From assembly GCF_947581915.1 (NCBI RefSeq), contig NZ_CANPWG010000009.1, positions 1 to 64,000 on the forward strand: 64,000 nucleotides of DNA. Reading direction: 5' to 3'. Under the pieces are notes generated by a model. That model was not told where the DNA came from and searched no databases. It was given only the letters and a program-made list of their open reading frames with translations. The stretch comes from Candidatus Palauibacter scopulicola. Its GTDB lineage: Bacteria > Gemmatimonadota > Gemmatimonadetes > Palauibacterales > Palauibacteraceae. Positions 55,140 to 64,000 of the stretch are shown here, piece after piece. Each line of letters opens with the position of its first letter. Positions within the stretch are counted from its first letter, which is position 1. The position numbers and the translations under genes are program-made.

Positions 55140-57668
55140 TTATGCTTCGAACTCCAACTCGGCCTGCGAATCCTCATCCGCCGAGGGCGTTTCCCGGAAG
55201 GCCTGGTCGCCGGTTTCGCCGCGGGAACGAGATCCGGAGCGCGCGCGGCGTCCCGAGTGCATCGGGTGCACCGCCTCCACCGCAACGCCGGCGGGCAGCC
55301 GCACGGCCGGGCGCCCAGCCTCCCGGGGCGAGCGGCGGATCACGCTGGCCGCCAAGGTCGCCTCTACGGACCCATCGGACAATTCCCAGGCCACCTCGTC
55401 CGCGTCGTGCGCCTCGATGAATCCGACGAGACCGCCGGTGCGCGCCCGCTCGGGGAGGATCGCGAAGCCCTTGCCCGCTCGACCCTGGACCTTGAATTCG
55501 GTGAACGGGATGCGCTTCCCGTAGCCGGCGGCGGTCGCCACGAGCAGGTCGGAGTCGGCGCGCGGAGCCGCCGCGGCGACCACCACGTCGCCCGCCGCGA
55601 GGTCGATGGCTTTCACCCCGCGGGCCGTACGGCCCATCGCGCGGATTGCGGACTCGGGGAAGCGGATGGCCTGACCGGATCGCGTCGCGAACAGGAGGTC
55701 ACTGCCCCCTTCGGTGACGAACGCGGCCGCGACCTCGTCGCCGCGCGCGATCCCGGCTCCGATGATGCCCGCGCTGCGGGCGTTCGCGTACTCCGACAGC
55801 GCCGAGCGCTTCACGTGACCCCGTCTCGTAGCCACCACGAGGAATCGGTCATCGGCGAACGTCTCGGCCGCGAGCAGCGCGACGATCTCGTCTCCCAAGT
55901 CCAGCTCGATGAACTCTTCGAGGTGGCGGCCCCGGGAGCTCCGCGTGCCCCTCGGCAGCGCCGACACGGGTAGCGCATGGGCGTTGCCGCGGGCCGTGAC
56001 CGCGAGGAGCGTGTGCGTCCCCCGCGCCAGGAACGCGTGGCGCGCGAAATCGCCTTCGCGGGCGGACAGCGCTTCGGCGCCCGCCATCCCCCCGCCGGTC
56101 GCGGCGGGCTGCGCCTTCACATAGCCGCCGCGGCTCACGAGCACCAGCTGCGCCTCGCCGCCGCCACCCTTGGAAAGCCGGATCTCCGCGTCGTCTTCGA
56201 GGATCTCCGTTCGCCTGGGGTCGTCGTAGCGTCGCGCGAGTTCCCGGATCTCCTCCCGCAGGAATGCCCGCCGAGCCGCCTCATCCTCCACCAGGGCGGT
56301 GAGGCGCGCGATCTCCTCCCGCAGCGCGCTCAGTTCCTCCGCCAGCTTGTCCCGCTCCAGGCCCGTGAGCCGCACGAGCCGCATGGCGAGGATCGCGTCC
56401 GCCTGGCGCTCCGTGAGGTCGAACGCCGCGAGGAGTCCCGTCCGCGCGGCCGCCGGAGTCTCCGAGCCGCGGATGATGTCGATGACGCGATCGATCTCGT
56501 CGAGCGCCGTCCGCAATCCCTCGACGACGTGTGCGCGGTCCCCGGCCCGGGCGAGGTCGTGCGCGGCGCCGCGGCGGATCACGGAGAGGCGATGGTCGAT
56601 CCACGTGCCGAGGACTCTCCTCAGATCCAGCTCCTCCGGTTTGCCATCGACGAGAGCGAGCATGATCACGCCGAACGTGTACCGGAGCTGCGTCTTCTTG
56701 AACAGGGTCGCGAGCACCTTCTTCGGCTTCGCGTCGCGCTTGAGTTCGATCACGAGCCGGATCCCGTCGCGGTCGGACTCGTCGCGCAGGTCGGTGATCG
56801 CATCGGTCCGCCCGGCGCGCACGAGCTTCGTGATCTGCCCGATGACGCGCGTCTTGTTCACCTGGTAAGGGAGTTCCGTGACGATCAGCGAACTCTTCCC
56901 GAACCTGCCCTCCTCGAGGTGGACCCTGGCGCGCATGTCGAGTCGTCCGCGCCCGGTCCGGTAGGCGGACTCGATGCCGGCCCGGCCCTGGATGTAACCG
57001 CCCGTCGGGAAATCCGGCCCGGGCAGGCGGGCGAGCAGCTCTTCACTGTCGCAATGCGGGTTCGCGACGAGGTGGTCGACCGCGGCGAGGAGTTCCCCGG
57101 CGTTGTGCGGCGGGATCTTCGTCGCCATGCCGACCGCGATCCCGTCGCTGCCGTTCAGCAGGAGGTGCGGCAGCCGGCAGGGCAGCACCACCGGCTCGCT
57201 GAGGCGCCCGTCGAAGTTGGGCCGCATGTCGACGGTGTCGCGCTCGATGTCCGCGAGGAGATCCATCGCGACCGGCGTCATCCGCACTTCCGTGTAGCGG
57301 TAGGCGGCGGCGGAATCTCCGTCGATCGACCCGAAGTTGCCTTGGCCGTCGATGAGCGGATAGCGCAGGGAGAAGTCCTGGACCATGCGGACGATGGTGT
57401 CGTACACCGCGCCATCCCCGTGCGGGTGATACCGGCCCAGCACGTCGCCCACGACGGTCGCGCTCTTCTTGTGCGGCCGCGAGGGGCGCATCCCCTCCTC
57501 CAGCATTGCGTACAGGATTCGGCGATGCACCGGCTTCAGGCCGTCGCGGGCATCGGGAAGCGCGCGCTGCACGATGACGCTCATCGAGTAGTCGATGAAC
57601 GACTCGCGCATTTCCTGTTCGAGCGCGCGGGGTTCGATGCGTTCGTGCTGCAGGGTGCCTTGCGTCAC
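55140..57668 (-). CDS. gyrA: DNA gyrase/topoisomerase IV subunit A
   Basis: This 842-residue type IIA topoisomerase subunit cuts and rejoins DNA with GyrB. The catalytic Tyr is Y125 ([10 protein letters not shown]). The quinolone pocket reads [13 protein letters not shown], with Gly86 where E. coli GyrA has Ser83. The C-terminal six-blade domain (from about residue 500) is complete, yet the first-blade GyrA box (QRRGGKG type) is degenerate: [20 protein letters not shown]. So this may be a second or ParC-like copy rather than the main gyrase. A short acidic tail ends it. GTG start with AGGAGG seven bases upstream. Confidence 0.88.
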   Translation of the reverse strand: MTQGTLQHERIEPRALEQEMRESFIDYSMSVIVQRALPDARDGLKPVHRRILYAMLEEGMRPSRPHKKSATVVGDVLGRYHPHGDGAVYDTIVRMVQDFSLRYPLIDGQGNFGSIDGDSAAAYRYTEVRMTPVAMDLLADIERDTVDMRPNFDGRLSEPVVLPCRLPHLLLNGSDGIAVGMATKIPPHNAGELLAAVDHLVANPHCDSEELLARLPGPDFPTGGYIQGRAGIESAYRTGRGRLDMRARVHLEEGRFGKSSLIVTELPYQVNKTRVIGQITKLVRAGRTDAITDLRDESDRDGIRLVIELKRDAKPKKVLATLFKKTQLRYTFGVIMLALVDGKPEELDLRRVLGTWIDHRLSVIRRGAAHDLARAGDRAHVVEGLRTALDEIDRVIDIIRGSETPAAARTGLLAAFDLTERQADAILAMRLVRLTGLERDKLAEELSALREEIARLTALVEDEAARRAFLREEIRELARRYDDPRRTEILEDDAEIRLSKGGGGEAQLVLVSRGGYVKAQPAATGGGMAGAEALSAREGDFARHAFLARGTHTLLAVTARGNAHALPVSALPRGTRSSRGRHLEEFIELDLGDEIVALLAAETFADDRFLVVATRRGHVKRSALSEYANARSAGIIGAGIARGDEVAAAFVTEGGSDLLFATRSGQAIRFPESAIRAMGRTARGVKAIDLAAGDVVVAAAAPRADSDLLVATAAGYGKRIPFTEFKVQGRAGKGFAILPERARTGGLVGFIEAHDADEVAWELSDGSVEATLAASVIRRSPREAGRPAVRLPAGVAVEAVHPMHSGRRARSGSRSRGETGDQAFRETPSADEDSQAELEFEA

Positions 57669-57738
57669 TGCCGTGCCTCCTCTTCCACCTCAACCATCCG
57701 CCTCATCGTCATCCCGCGTCGGTTCCGGCCGGCGGGAC

Positions 57739-58134
57739 CTACTCACACAGCAGGTCGGCCGTCGCGCGCTGCGCTTCGGACGGGGCCGCGGGCATGGCGA
57801 TCACGAAGCCCCTGCGGTTCGCCGCCTCGGGCAGATGGATCAGCATGGGGCCCGTCGGGAACGGGTCCGGCGCGCGCGCCGCGAGTCCTTCCTCGGAAAT
57901 CGTGAAGAGTCCCCCGGGCTCCAGGCTGGACGCCAGCCACGCCCCGTAGGAAAGCCACGCCGCCAGCGCCTCTTGTCCCTCCGTCACGCCTTCCACGTCC
58001 GCCCGGTAGCGCGCGACGGCGCGCTCGTAGGCTCCGCCATCGCGCGACTTCAACCGCAGGAGGAGTCGTCGGTAGAGGGGCTGTACGTCCTCGATCCCGT
58101 GCTCGGCCAGCGCCTGCGCGTAGGTTTCCGTCAT
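57739..58134 (-). CDS. unknown small soluble protein
   Basis: I do not recognise this 131-residue protein. It is helical in its first two thirds (YAQALAEHGIEDVQPLYRRL and AYERAVARYRADVEGV), then has a Pro-rich beta segment (FPTGPMLIHLPEAANRRGF). No signal, metal motif or membrane segment is seen. The ATG at 58134 has GGAG upstream. It precedes the gyrA-like gene by 70 bases on the same strand. A nucleic-acid or protein-binding role is conceivable but unsupported. Confidence 0.7.
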   Translation of the reverse strand: MTETYAQALAEHGIEDVQPLYRRLLLRLKSRDGGAYERAVARYRADVEGVTEGQEALAAWLSYGAWLASSLEPGGLFTISEEGLAARAPDPFPTGPMLIHLPEAANRRGFVIAMPAAPSEAQRATADLLCE

Positions 58135-58217
58135 CCCGTCATCTCCATCCGCCTCGCCCGCCCGTCCGTCTCACGGATCACCGCATTCGCAGGTCCCGGC
58201 GCGTCCCCCCGCAGGGA

Positions 58218-58463
58218 TCAGTCGTTGTGGCTCAGCTCGTACTCCCGCTGCGCCCGCGTGCGTTCGCTCCCGAGCTTCGCGTCGCGTTTCTTCGCCGCGG
58301 CGAGCGACCGTTCCCTGCGCGCATCGGAGTGGACGCGTGGAAGGGAGATGAGTCGGTCCAGCTCCGCACTCCCGCACGGAGGGCACGCGGGCGTCATGGA
58401 ACCCCGCACCAGGAGTTCGAACTCGTGTGAACACTCGCGGCACCGGTACTCGTATATCGGCAT
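58218..58463 (-). CDS. FmdB-type zinc-ribbon protein
   Basis: This 81-residue protein carries an FmdB regulatory zinc ribbon: MPIYEYRCRECSHEFELLV gives the first Cys pair (CREC), and ACPPCGS the second. The remainder is a basic, helical tail (AAAKKRDAKLGSERTRAQRE). The family is widespread and poorly defined; regulation or metal/nucleic-acid binding is assumed. GGAGGATCC precedes the ATG at 58463. It heads the minus-strand group. Confidence 0.88.
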   Translation of the reverse strand: MPIYEYRCRECSHEFELLVRGSMTPACPPCGSAELDRLISLPRVHSDARRERSLAAAKKRDAKLGSERTRAQREYELSHND

Positions 58464-58560
58464 GGATCCTCCAGTCGCGCGGCCCTCCGCAGCATGCTTT
58501 TCAGCGGTCGCGCGGGCAAGTCGCCGTCCGTTTCGCAGCGCCCCCCGAGCGGTTTCGGCT

Positions 58561-58590
58561 TTGACAGACTCCGACTGCCGGTCGGATAAT
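58561..58590 (+). promoter_or_regulatory. strong predicted promoter of VPS10-like gene
   Basis: TTGACA (58561-58566, perfect consensus), an 18-base spacer and GATAAT (58585-58590, five of six). An in-frame GTG lies five bases after the -10 (58596) and the preferred ATG at 58632, so transcripts could be leaderless or have a 35-base leader. Confidence 0.65.
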
Positions 58591-58631
58591 GCCGGGTGGC
58601 CACCCCCGTCCGTACCGAAAGAAAGAACTCC

Positions 58632-61457
58632 ATGCCATACGCATCGCGCACATGCGCCCCCTCGACGATCGTGCTCGCGCTGTTCGCGGCCGCACTCACG
58701 CTGCCGCCGCCGACCGTCCATGCCCAGGACGGAGCGGCGGATGAAGACACGGAGGCCGTCCTCAACGCCCCCGGACACCCGCTGCTCCTGGGGTTCCGGT
58801 GGCGGTCCATCGGGCCGACGGGGCAGGGCGGCCGCGTCGACGACCTCGCGGTCCACCCCGACGACACGCGGATCTTCTACGTCGGCTTCGCGACCGGCGG
58901 TCTGTGGAAGACGACGAACCGCGGGACGACGTTCGAGTCGATCTTCGACAGCTACGAGACGCACTCCATCGGCGCCCTCGCCCTCGCGCCCTCCGCTCCC
59001 GACGTCCTCTACGTGGGTACGGGCGAGGCGAACAACCGGCAGAGTTCGTCGTTCGGGTACGGCGTCTACAAGAGCACCGACGGCGGCGCCACGTTCGCGC
59101 ACATGGGACTTCGGGAGACGCAGAGCATAGCGCGCGTCCTCGTCCACCCGACGAATCCGGATGTCGTGTGGGTGGCCGCCGTCGGCCATCTCTTCGGCCC
59201 CAACGCGGAGCGCGGCGTGTTCAAGTCCAGCGATGGAGGGGAGAGCTGGCGCCACGTGCTGGCGATCGATGAGGACACCGGCGCGACGGACCTCGTCATG
59301 GACCCCTCCGATCCCGATGTCCTGTTCGCCTCCACCTATCAGCGTCGACGCACCGTGTGCTGTTTCGTGGGCGGCGGGCCGGGAAGCGGAATCTGGCGGT
59401 CGGGGGACGGCGGAGAGAGCTGGTCGCCCGTCGAGGGAGGCGGACTGCCTGCCGGTACCCTGGGCCGGATCGCGCTCGCCATGACGCCCGCTGATCCCGC
59501 TGTCGTCTACGCCCAGATCGAAGTCGCCGCGGACCGCGAGTCGCCGCTCTCCGAAGAGGAGCAGGACGAATGGCGCAGGCTTGCGAGGGTTGACTCGCTC
59601 CCGCCCGACCCGCAGTGGTCCGGGGTGTGGCGTTCGGCGGACCAGGGCCGCACATGGGAGTTCCGGAGCAACGAGAACGGACGCCCCATGTACTTCAGCC
59701 AGATCCGCGTCTCCCCCGAGGATCCGGACCTCGTCTATACCGTGGACCAGCGGGTGTCGAAGTCACGCGACGGCGGCCGCAGCTGGGAGGTGCTGAGCGG
59801 GTACGGTCACGTGGATCAGCACGCGTTCTGGATCGATCCGGCCGACCACGACCACCTCGTGATCGGCAACGATGGAGGGGTCGATGTGAGCTGGGACCAG
59901 GGAGAGACCTGGGAAGCGCTGCGCCCGTCGGCCGTCGGACAGCCCTACCACGCCTCCGTGGACATGCGGCGCCCCTACTACGTGTGCACCGGCCTGCAGG
60001 ACAACGGGACCTGGTGCGGGCCGAGTTCGGTGCGCTCGGGGCCGATCCTCTCCCAGGACTGGTACCGGGTCGGTGGCGGGGACGGCTTCTACACGCAGGT
60101 CGACCCGACGGACCCGGCGATCGTGTTCGTCGAGTCGCAGAACGGGCGTCTCCGGCGCGTGGATCTGCGCGAGGGCGTCTCGCGTCCGATCACGCCGCGG
60201 GTCCCGGATGAAGATGACCCGATGGACACCAACATCGCGCCGGTCCCGTCGGTCGACACCGGGATCCGGTGGAACTGGAACACGCCCTTCCTCCTCTCGC
60301 CCCACAACCCGCGCATCCTGCACGCGGGTGGCAACCGGTTCTTCACATCGCGCGACCGTGGAGAGACGTGGACGATGGGCCCGGACCTCACGAAAGACGT
60401 GGACCGAGACGCGGTGGTCGTGATGGGGGTGGCCAACGGCATCCCGCGATGCTCGCAGTTCGAGCGCGGGACGGAGTGCACCCTGTCGCGAAACGACGGC
60501 GTCTCGATGTGGGGCAGCATGACGTCGATCGCCGAGTCGCCCATCGTCCCGGGCCTCCTCTGGGCGGGGACCGACGACGGCAACATCCAGGTGAGCCGTG
60601 ACGGCGGTGCGACCTGGACCGAGGTCAGCCGCAATCTCCCCGGGGGTACGACGCGCCACTACGTGTCCCGCGTGGAAGCCTCGCATGCGGACGCGGCGAC
60701 CGCGTACGTATCGATCGACGGGCACAAGAACGACGACCTTCGCCCCTACGTGTACGTGACCCGCGACTACGGCGCGACGTGGGAGGACATCTCGTCGAAT
60801 CTGCCCGCGTTCGGAAACGTGAACACGATCCGGCAGGATCCGCGGAACCCCCGTCTGCTCTACGTCGGCACCGAGTTCGGCTTCCACGTCTCGTTCGATG
60901 AGGGCGGCACGTGGCACGATTTCATGCCGGGCCTGCCCGTGGTCCGGATCGACGACGTGCTCGTCCACCCCCGCGAGAACGACCTCGTACTCGCGACGCA
61001 CGGTCGCAGCGTCTACGTCCTCGACGACGTCACGGCCCTTCAGGCGATGACCGACAGCATCCTGGCAAGCGACGCCCACCTCTTCGACCCCCGTCCCGCC
61101 GTCCTCTGGAAAAACGAGTTCCGGCGCAGCCGCTCGGTCACGGGCGACAAGAACTGGACGGGCGAGAGCGCGCCGGCAGGTACGATGATCCAGTACTACC
61201 TGAGCGCTCCGGCCGATGTGTCGATCGAGATTTCGGACCTCGCGACCGGGAGGGTCGTGCGCGGACTCAAGGGGCCCGGCCGGATGGGGCTGAACCGGGT
61301 GGCCTGGAATCTGCGCATGAACCCGGCCCTTCAGGGCCAGGGCGGGGCCGGGTTGCCCGTGACCCCGGGCACGTACCGGGTGACGCTGACGGTGGGGGAT
61401 GCCACGCACTCGGCGCTGCTGGAGGTGCTGGAAGACCGCTGGCTGGAAACACCGTGA
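58632..61457 (+). CDS. VPS10/sortilin-type BNR-repeat exported protein
   Basis: This 941-residue exported protein has a signal peptide (ending TVHAQDG) and many beta-propeller (BNR/Asp-box) repeats resembling VPS10/sortilin or glycosyl hydrolase-like exo-sialidases. Repeat examples are GLWKTTNRGTTFES, VFKSSDGGESWRHV, GVWRSADQGRTWEF and VYVTRDYGATWEDI, reaching to about residue 790. The last part (about 840-930) is a separate beta domain (ISDLATGRVVRGLKGPGRMG). Asp-box repeats often bind glycans or proteins; no catalytic residues can be assigned. It converges on rho. Confidence 0.9.
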   Translation: MPYASRTCAPSTIVLALFAAALTLPPPTVHAQDGAADEDTEAVLNAPGHPLLLGFRWRSIGPTGQGGRVDDLAVHPDDTRIFYVGFATGGLWKTTNRGTTFESIFDSYETHSIGALALAPSAPDVLYVGTGEANNRQSSSFGYGVYKSTDGGATFAHMGLRETQSIARVLVHPTNPDVVWVAAVGHLFGPNAERGVFKSSDGGESWRHVLAIDEDTGATDLVMDPSDPDVLFASTYQRRRTVCCFVGGGPGSGIWRSGDGGESWSPVEGGGLPAGTLGRIALAMTPADPAVVYAQIEVAADRESPLSEEEQDEWRRLARVDSLPPDPQWSGVWRSADQGRTWEFRSNENGRPMYFSQIRVSPEDPDLVYTVDQRVSKSRDGGRSWEVLSGYGHVDQHAFWIDPADHDHLVIGNDGGVDVSWDQGETWEALRPSAVGQPYHASVDMRRPYYVCTGLQDNGTWCGPSSVRSGPILSQDWYRVGGGDGFYTQVDPTDPAIVFVESQNGRLRRVDLREGVSRPITPRVPDEDDPMDTNIAPVPSVDTGIRWNWNTPFLLSPHNPRILHAGGNRFFTSRDRGETWTMGPDLTKDVDRDAVVVMGVANGIPRCSQFERGTECTLSRNDGVSMWGSMTSIAESPIVPGLLWAGTDDGNIQVSRDGGATWTEVSRNLPGGTTRHYVSRVEASHADAATAYVSIDGHKNDDLRPYVYVTRDYGATWEDISSNLPAFGNVNTIRQDPRNPRLLYVGTEFGFHVSFDEGGTWHDFMPGLPVVRIDDVLVHPRENDLVLATHGRSVYVLDDVTALQAMTDSILASDAHLFDPRPAVLWKNEFRRSRSVTGDKNWTGESAPAGTMIQYYLSAPADVSIEISDLATGRVVRGLKGPGRMGLNRVAWNLRMNPALQGQGGAGLPVTPGTYRVTLTVGDATHSALLEVLEDRWLETP

Positions 61458-61460
61458 CCC

Positions 61461-61481
61461 GGCGCCCGCGCAGATGGCGCC
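61461..61481. terminator. weak hairpin between VPS10-like gene and rho
   Basis: GGCGCC at 61461-61466 and 61476-61481 can pair across nine bases in the 42-base gap between two convergent genes. Only six pairs and no U-tract, so confidence is low. Confidence 0.3.
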
Positions 61482-61499
61482 CGCGAGCCGCGAACCCGG

Positions 61500-62750
61500 C
61501 TATCCGCCAGCCATCGAGTCGAGGAACTCCTGGTTCGTGTCCGTTCGCTGCAGCCGCTCGATCATGAACTGAATCGCCTCGGCCGGCGGCATGTCGGAGA
61601 GGAAGTTCCGCAGCAGGTACATCCGGTTGAGTTCGACCTCGTTCAGGAGGAGTTCCTCCTTGCGCGTGCTCGAACGGTTGAGGTCGATCGCGGGGTAGAT
61701 CCGCTTGTCGGAGATCTGGCGGTCCAGCAGGACTTCGCTGTTCCCCGTGCCCTTGAATTCCTCGAAGATGACCTCGTCCATCCGGCTGCCCGTCTCGATC
61801 AGGGCCGTCGCGATGATCGTGAGGCTGCCTCCCTCCTCGATGTTTCGCGCCGCGCCGAAGAAGCGCTTCGGCCGGTGGAGCGCGTTCGCATCCACGCCGC
61901 CGGAGAGGATCTTGCCCGAGTGGGGGACCGTCGTGTTGTAGGCCCGCGCGAGGCGCGTGATCGAATCGAGGAGGATCACGACATCGTGCTGGTATTCGAC
62001 CAGCCGCTTGGCTTTCTCGATCACCATCTCCGCCACCTGCGTGTGGCGATCGGCCGGCTCATCGAACGTGGATGAGATGATCTCGGCCGGAACGTTCTCC
62101 TCCATGTCCGTGACCTCTTCGGGCCGCTCGTCGATGAGGAGTACGATCACCTTCGCGTCCGGCTGGTTCGCGACGATCGCGTTCGCGATCTTCTGCAGGA
62201 GAATCGTCTTCCCGGCCTTGGGCGGGGAGACGATGAGGCTCCGCTGCCCCCTGCCGATCGGCGCGATGAGGTCCAGAATCCGCATCGACACGTCGCCGTC
62301 CTCCTGCTCGAGGACGAGCCGTTCCTCCGGATAGCGCGGCCGGAGGTTGTCGAACGCGATCCGGTGCTTCGCCTTGTCCGGGTCCACGCCGTTGAGCGTC
62401 TCGACCTTCAGCAGGGCGAGGTAACGCTCTCCCTCCTTCGGCGGCCGCACGCGGCCCTGGATGGTGTCCCCCGTCCGCATGTCGAAGCGCTTGATCTGCG
62501 ACGGGGAGACGTAGATGTCGTCCGGGCCGTACAGGTAGTTCCAGTCCTGGCTCCGCAGAAACCCGTAGCCCTCCGGCAGAATCTCGAGGACACCCTCGCC
62601 ACGGAGGACGATGTCGGAATCGAGGAGATTCTGTTCGATCCGAAAGATCAGGTCCTGTTTTCGAAGGCCCGAGAAGTTGTGGATGTCGAGTTCTTCGGCC
62701 ATGTCATGAAGCTCGCCGATCGACTTCGACTTGAGTTCGGCGATGTCCAT
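61500..62750 (-). CDS. rho: transcription termination factor Rho
   Basis: This 416-residue hexameric RNA-dependent ATPase ends transcription and would be needed given the U-tract-free hairpins seen here. The N-terminal helix bundle ([20 protein letters not shown]), the RNA-binding cold-shock-like fold ([19 protein letters not shown]), Walker A ([14 protein letters not shown]), Walker B ([17 protein letters not shown]) and the Q/R-loop regions ([19 protein letters not shown]) are present. There is no actinobacterial-type long insertion. The ATG at 62750 follows GGAGG at eight bases. Confidence 0.96.
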   Translation of the reverse strand: MDIAELKSKSIGELHDMAEELDIHNFSGLRKQDLIFRIEQNLLDSDIVLRGEGVLEILPEGYGFLRSQDWNYLYGPDDIYVSPSQIKRFDMRTGDTIQGRVRPPKEGERYLALLKVETLNGVDPDKAKHRIAFDNLRPRYPEERLVLEQEDGDVSMRILDLIAPIGRGQRSLIVSPPKAGKTILLQKIANAIVANQPDAKVIVLLIDERPEEVTDMEENVPAEIISSTFDEPADRHTQVAEMVIEKAKRLVEYQHDVVILLDSITRLARAYNTTVPHSGKILSGGVDANALHRPKRFFGAARNIEEGGSLTIIATALIETGSRMDEVIFEEFKGTGNSEVLLDRQISDKRIYPAIDLNRSSTRKEELLLNEVELNRMYLLRNFLSDMPPAEAIQFMIERLQRTDTNQEFLDSMAGG

Positions 62751-62863
62751 CGCCTGCCTCCGGAAGAGAGTGAGCCGGGCTGCAGCCACGCCGCGTGCGG
62801 CATGGTCGGTTCGTGAGGTGTCCTGCTTGCGGCCGGGGGATGTGGTCCGAGGTGGACCCACCG

Positions 62864-62892
62864 ACCATAATGGTGCCGCCGGGCACGGTCAA
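62864..62892 (-). promoter_or_regulatory. predicted promoter of rho with long leader
   Basis: TTGACC (62892-62887), a 17-base spacer and TATGGT (62869-62864) on the minus strand imply transcription starting near 62857, about 107 bases before the rho ATG. The leader holds a small inverted repeat (GGTCC/GGACC, 62845-62859). Rho autoregulation through its leader is known in other bacteria. Confidence 0.5.
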
Positions 62893-62933
62893 GGCGACCG
62901 GGCCGCAACCGTAACTGCGACATCGAGCGCCGG

Positions 62934-63287
62934 ATGGCCAGACACAATCGCGAAGGAAGGGGACTCGACCAGCTCGGCAATCTGTGGCGGATAAGCTATC
63001 AGCCGGACTGGTTCCGTTTGCTGAAGTTGTCGCGGCCGGTGCCCGGGGGGCGCCGCTCCTCCCGCACGCTGTGTCGCAATCCTGCACGTACGGCGGACGC
63101 GGAACCCGGCCGGTCGGTGCGGACGCGGATCACGGCCGCGGATGGGTCCGTCGATGTGGCCGTGTCCATCGAAGACCGCGACCAGGTCGTCGACCACGTC
63201 ATCATCGGGATTCGGAGAAAGCGCGGCAGAAAGACGGAACTGCTCAGATTCGCCGTCCACGGCGGCCTTCCAAAGCGGAGGCTCTAG
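62934..63287 (+). CDS. unknown small soluble protein
   Basis: This 117-residue basic protein has no recognised domain. It starts with LDQLGNLWRISYQPDWFRLL, continues with VPGGRRSSRTLCRNPARTAD and ends in a beta-like segment (RDQVVDHVIIGIRRKRG). The amino acid pattern looks like real coding sequence rather than a shadow, and it lies in the gap between two minus-strand genes (rho and the MCE gene), with a hairpin right after its stop. The ribosome-binding site is weak. Confidence 0.55.
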   Translation: MARHNREGRGLDQLGNLWRISYQPDWFRLLKLSRPVPGGRRSSRTLCRNPARTADAEPGRSVRTRITAADGSVDVAVSIEDRDQVVDHVIIGIRRKRGRKTELLRFAVHGGLPKRRL

Positions 63288-63303
63288 CCGGCGGCCAGCC
63301 GGC
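63287..63303. terminator. GC hairpin after the small unknown gene
   Basis: GCCGGC (63287-63292) and GCCGGC (63298-63303) pair across GGCCA, starting in the stop codon of the small gene and ending 14 bases before the convergent MCE gene stop. No U-tract. Confidence 0.45.
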
Positions 63304-63317
63304 CGTCAGCTCGCGAA

Positions 63318-64000
63318 CTAGAAGACGCGGATGCGCAGCCAGCGTGACGGGTTGTAGCCGAGCTCCTCCGCCAATGCGGCGGCTGCGGTGCGCAGGGCGG
63401 CGATTTGGCGCCGGATCTCCCCATCTACGAGAGCCCGGCCCGCGGTTCCCTCGCCGCGTTCCAGCCGCTCGACCATCGCCGCGACTCGAGACATCACGGC
63501 GTCCAGCGCCTCGACCGTCGATTCAAGATCGCCGACGCCGTTCGCGAGTTGCGGGGACGCCTCCCAGGCCGCGAACCGTTCCTGCGCGCGGCGCGCGGCG
63601 GCGCTCACGAGCGTGTCCGTCGCGAGCCGCACGAGGGACGAGCGCTGAAAGTCTCGCTGAAACAGCTCCTCCAGCGACTCGAGCCTGCTTCGCAGCCCGG
63701 TCAGCGTGCCCGGATTCTCCCGAAAGCGGGCCAGCGAGCCCTGATCCGAACCGAGCGCGTCCTGCGCCTCGGAGGCGTCGACTTCGAGCGCGCGCACCGC
63801 CCGCAGCAGGGAATCCGCCAGCGTTATGACCGTCTCCGGTTCGATCGGCGGACCGGAAGCCCGCAGCGTGTCCGAGTAGTTCCAGGGGGGTGCGGAACCC
63901 GTGCCCGGATCCACGGAGAGGACGACGGGCGCCACGAGGTCCGAGGGCCGGACGTCGGCGGTGGCATCCGCCCGCAGGATGGGTTCGGCGACCCGGTCGA
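63318..64000 (-). CDS. MCE/MlaD-type lipid transport protein (5' truncated)
   Basis: The visible 227 residues are the C-terminal part of an MCE-family protein, the substrate-binding component of Mla-like phospholipid transport. The frame is open to the right edge (DATADVRPSDLVAPVVLSVD), so the membrane anchor and most of the MCE domain are outside. The C-terminal helices (SLLRAVRALEVDASEAQDAL, then VEALDAVMSRVAAMVERL) and the closing GTAGRALVDGEIRRQI with YNPSRWLRIRVF are typical of MlaD-like tails. The GTG at 63935 is internal, not the start. The partner ATPase and permease should lie beyond 64000. Confidence 0.75.
   Translation of the reverse strand, partial: DRVAEPILRADATADVRPSDLVAPVVLSVDPGTGSAPPWNYSDTLRASGPPIEPETVITLADSLLRAVRALEVDASEAQDALGSDQGSLARFRENPGTLTGLRSRLESLEELFQRDFQRSSLVRLATDTLVSAAARRAQERFAAWEASPQLANGVGDLESTVEALDAVMSRVAAMVERLERGEGTAGRALVDGEIRRQIAALRTAAAALAEELGYNPSRWLRIRVF

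Noticed and set aside
57595-59130. Long plus-strand open frame opposite the gyrase A start, the small genes and FmdB
   Set aside because: It is antisense to well-supported genes, rich in Arg/Ser/Pro with no domain, and runs into the VPS10 gene in another frame. High-GC DNA commonly gives such open shadows.

Overview
The window is GC-rich (roughly two thirds G+C by eye) and densely coded: 54 protein genes, no rRNA, tRNA or CRISPR array seen, and no gene-free stretch longer than 300 bases. Gene content suggests a Gram-negative, lipid A-bearing, probably heterotrophic and aerobic bacterium. I infer Gemmatimonadota or a close relative from a PorX-type response regulator with a PglZ domain beside LPS-export genes, ThyX, VPS10/BNR-repeat exoproteins, many lipoproteins and Tat-exported oxidoreductases. 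This placement is inference, not a database result.

Layout. (1) 1-3141: end of a Liv-type uptake operon (binding protein, LivF ATPase, PaaK-like ligase homologue). (2) 3155-5388, minus: amidohydrolase lipoprotein and TauD-type dioxygenase, with an unusual array of three 23-bp repeats between them. (3) 5534-11104: envelope redox proteins (cupredoxin, di-haem peroxidase, TlpA-like lipoprotein), a Tat-exported Gfo/Idh/MocA protein and an unknown anchored protein. (4) 11150-16967, minus: sugar or polyol oxidation cluster (symporter, Gfo/Idh/MocA, GMC dehydrogenase with its subunit 3). (5) 17066-20577: beta-barrel protein, P1 peptidase, VTT membrane protein. (6) 20602-24075: threonine ammonia-lyase, a half-length UvrC homologue, gmd. 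(7) 24100-33855: envelope/LPS module (LptG, LptF, GT9, PorX-PglZ, MsbA-like exporter, LpxL-like acyltransferase, GT2, DUF3108). (8) 33951-42099: CNNM/CorC protein, TPR protein, LeuB-like dehydrogenase, thiolase, slipin, hydroxyacyl-CoA dehydrogenase. (9) 42208-43843: XRE-ImmA/IrrE plus PIN-like module with its own operator and somewhat lower GC. (10) 43902-48430: PAP2 phosphatase diverging from recF-dciA-gyrB. (11) 48559-52553: small secreted protein, propeller lipoprotein, glpK, thyX. (12) 52585-58463, minus: Nramp-like transporter, lipoprotein, gyrase A homologue, small genes. (13) 58632-64000: VPS10-like exoprotein, rho, a small unknown gene and a truncated MCE/MlaD gene.

Expression logic. 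Several operon heads (TauD, GMC oxidoreductase, gmd, LptF, recF, XRE) have a -35/-10 pair with the -10 only 6-8 nt before the start codon and no Shine-Dalgarno sequence, so they are probably leaderless. Inside operons genes are joined by 1-4 base start/stop overlaps (ATGA, GTGA, TTGA). Terminator-like sites are GC hairpins without U-tracts. The best candidates for unusual biology are the XRE-ImmA/PIN pair, the PorX-PglZ regulator in the lipid A operon, the UvrC half-protein, the gyrase A homologue without a canonical GyrA box, the covarying 23-bp repeats, and the widespread leaderless starts.
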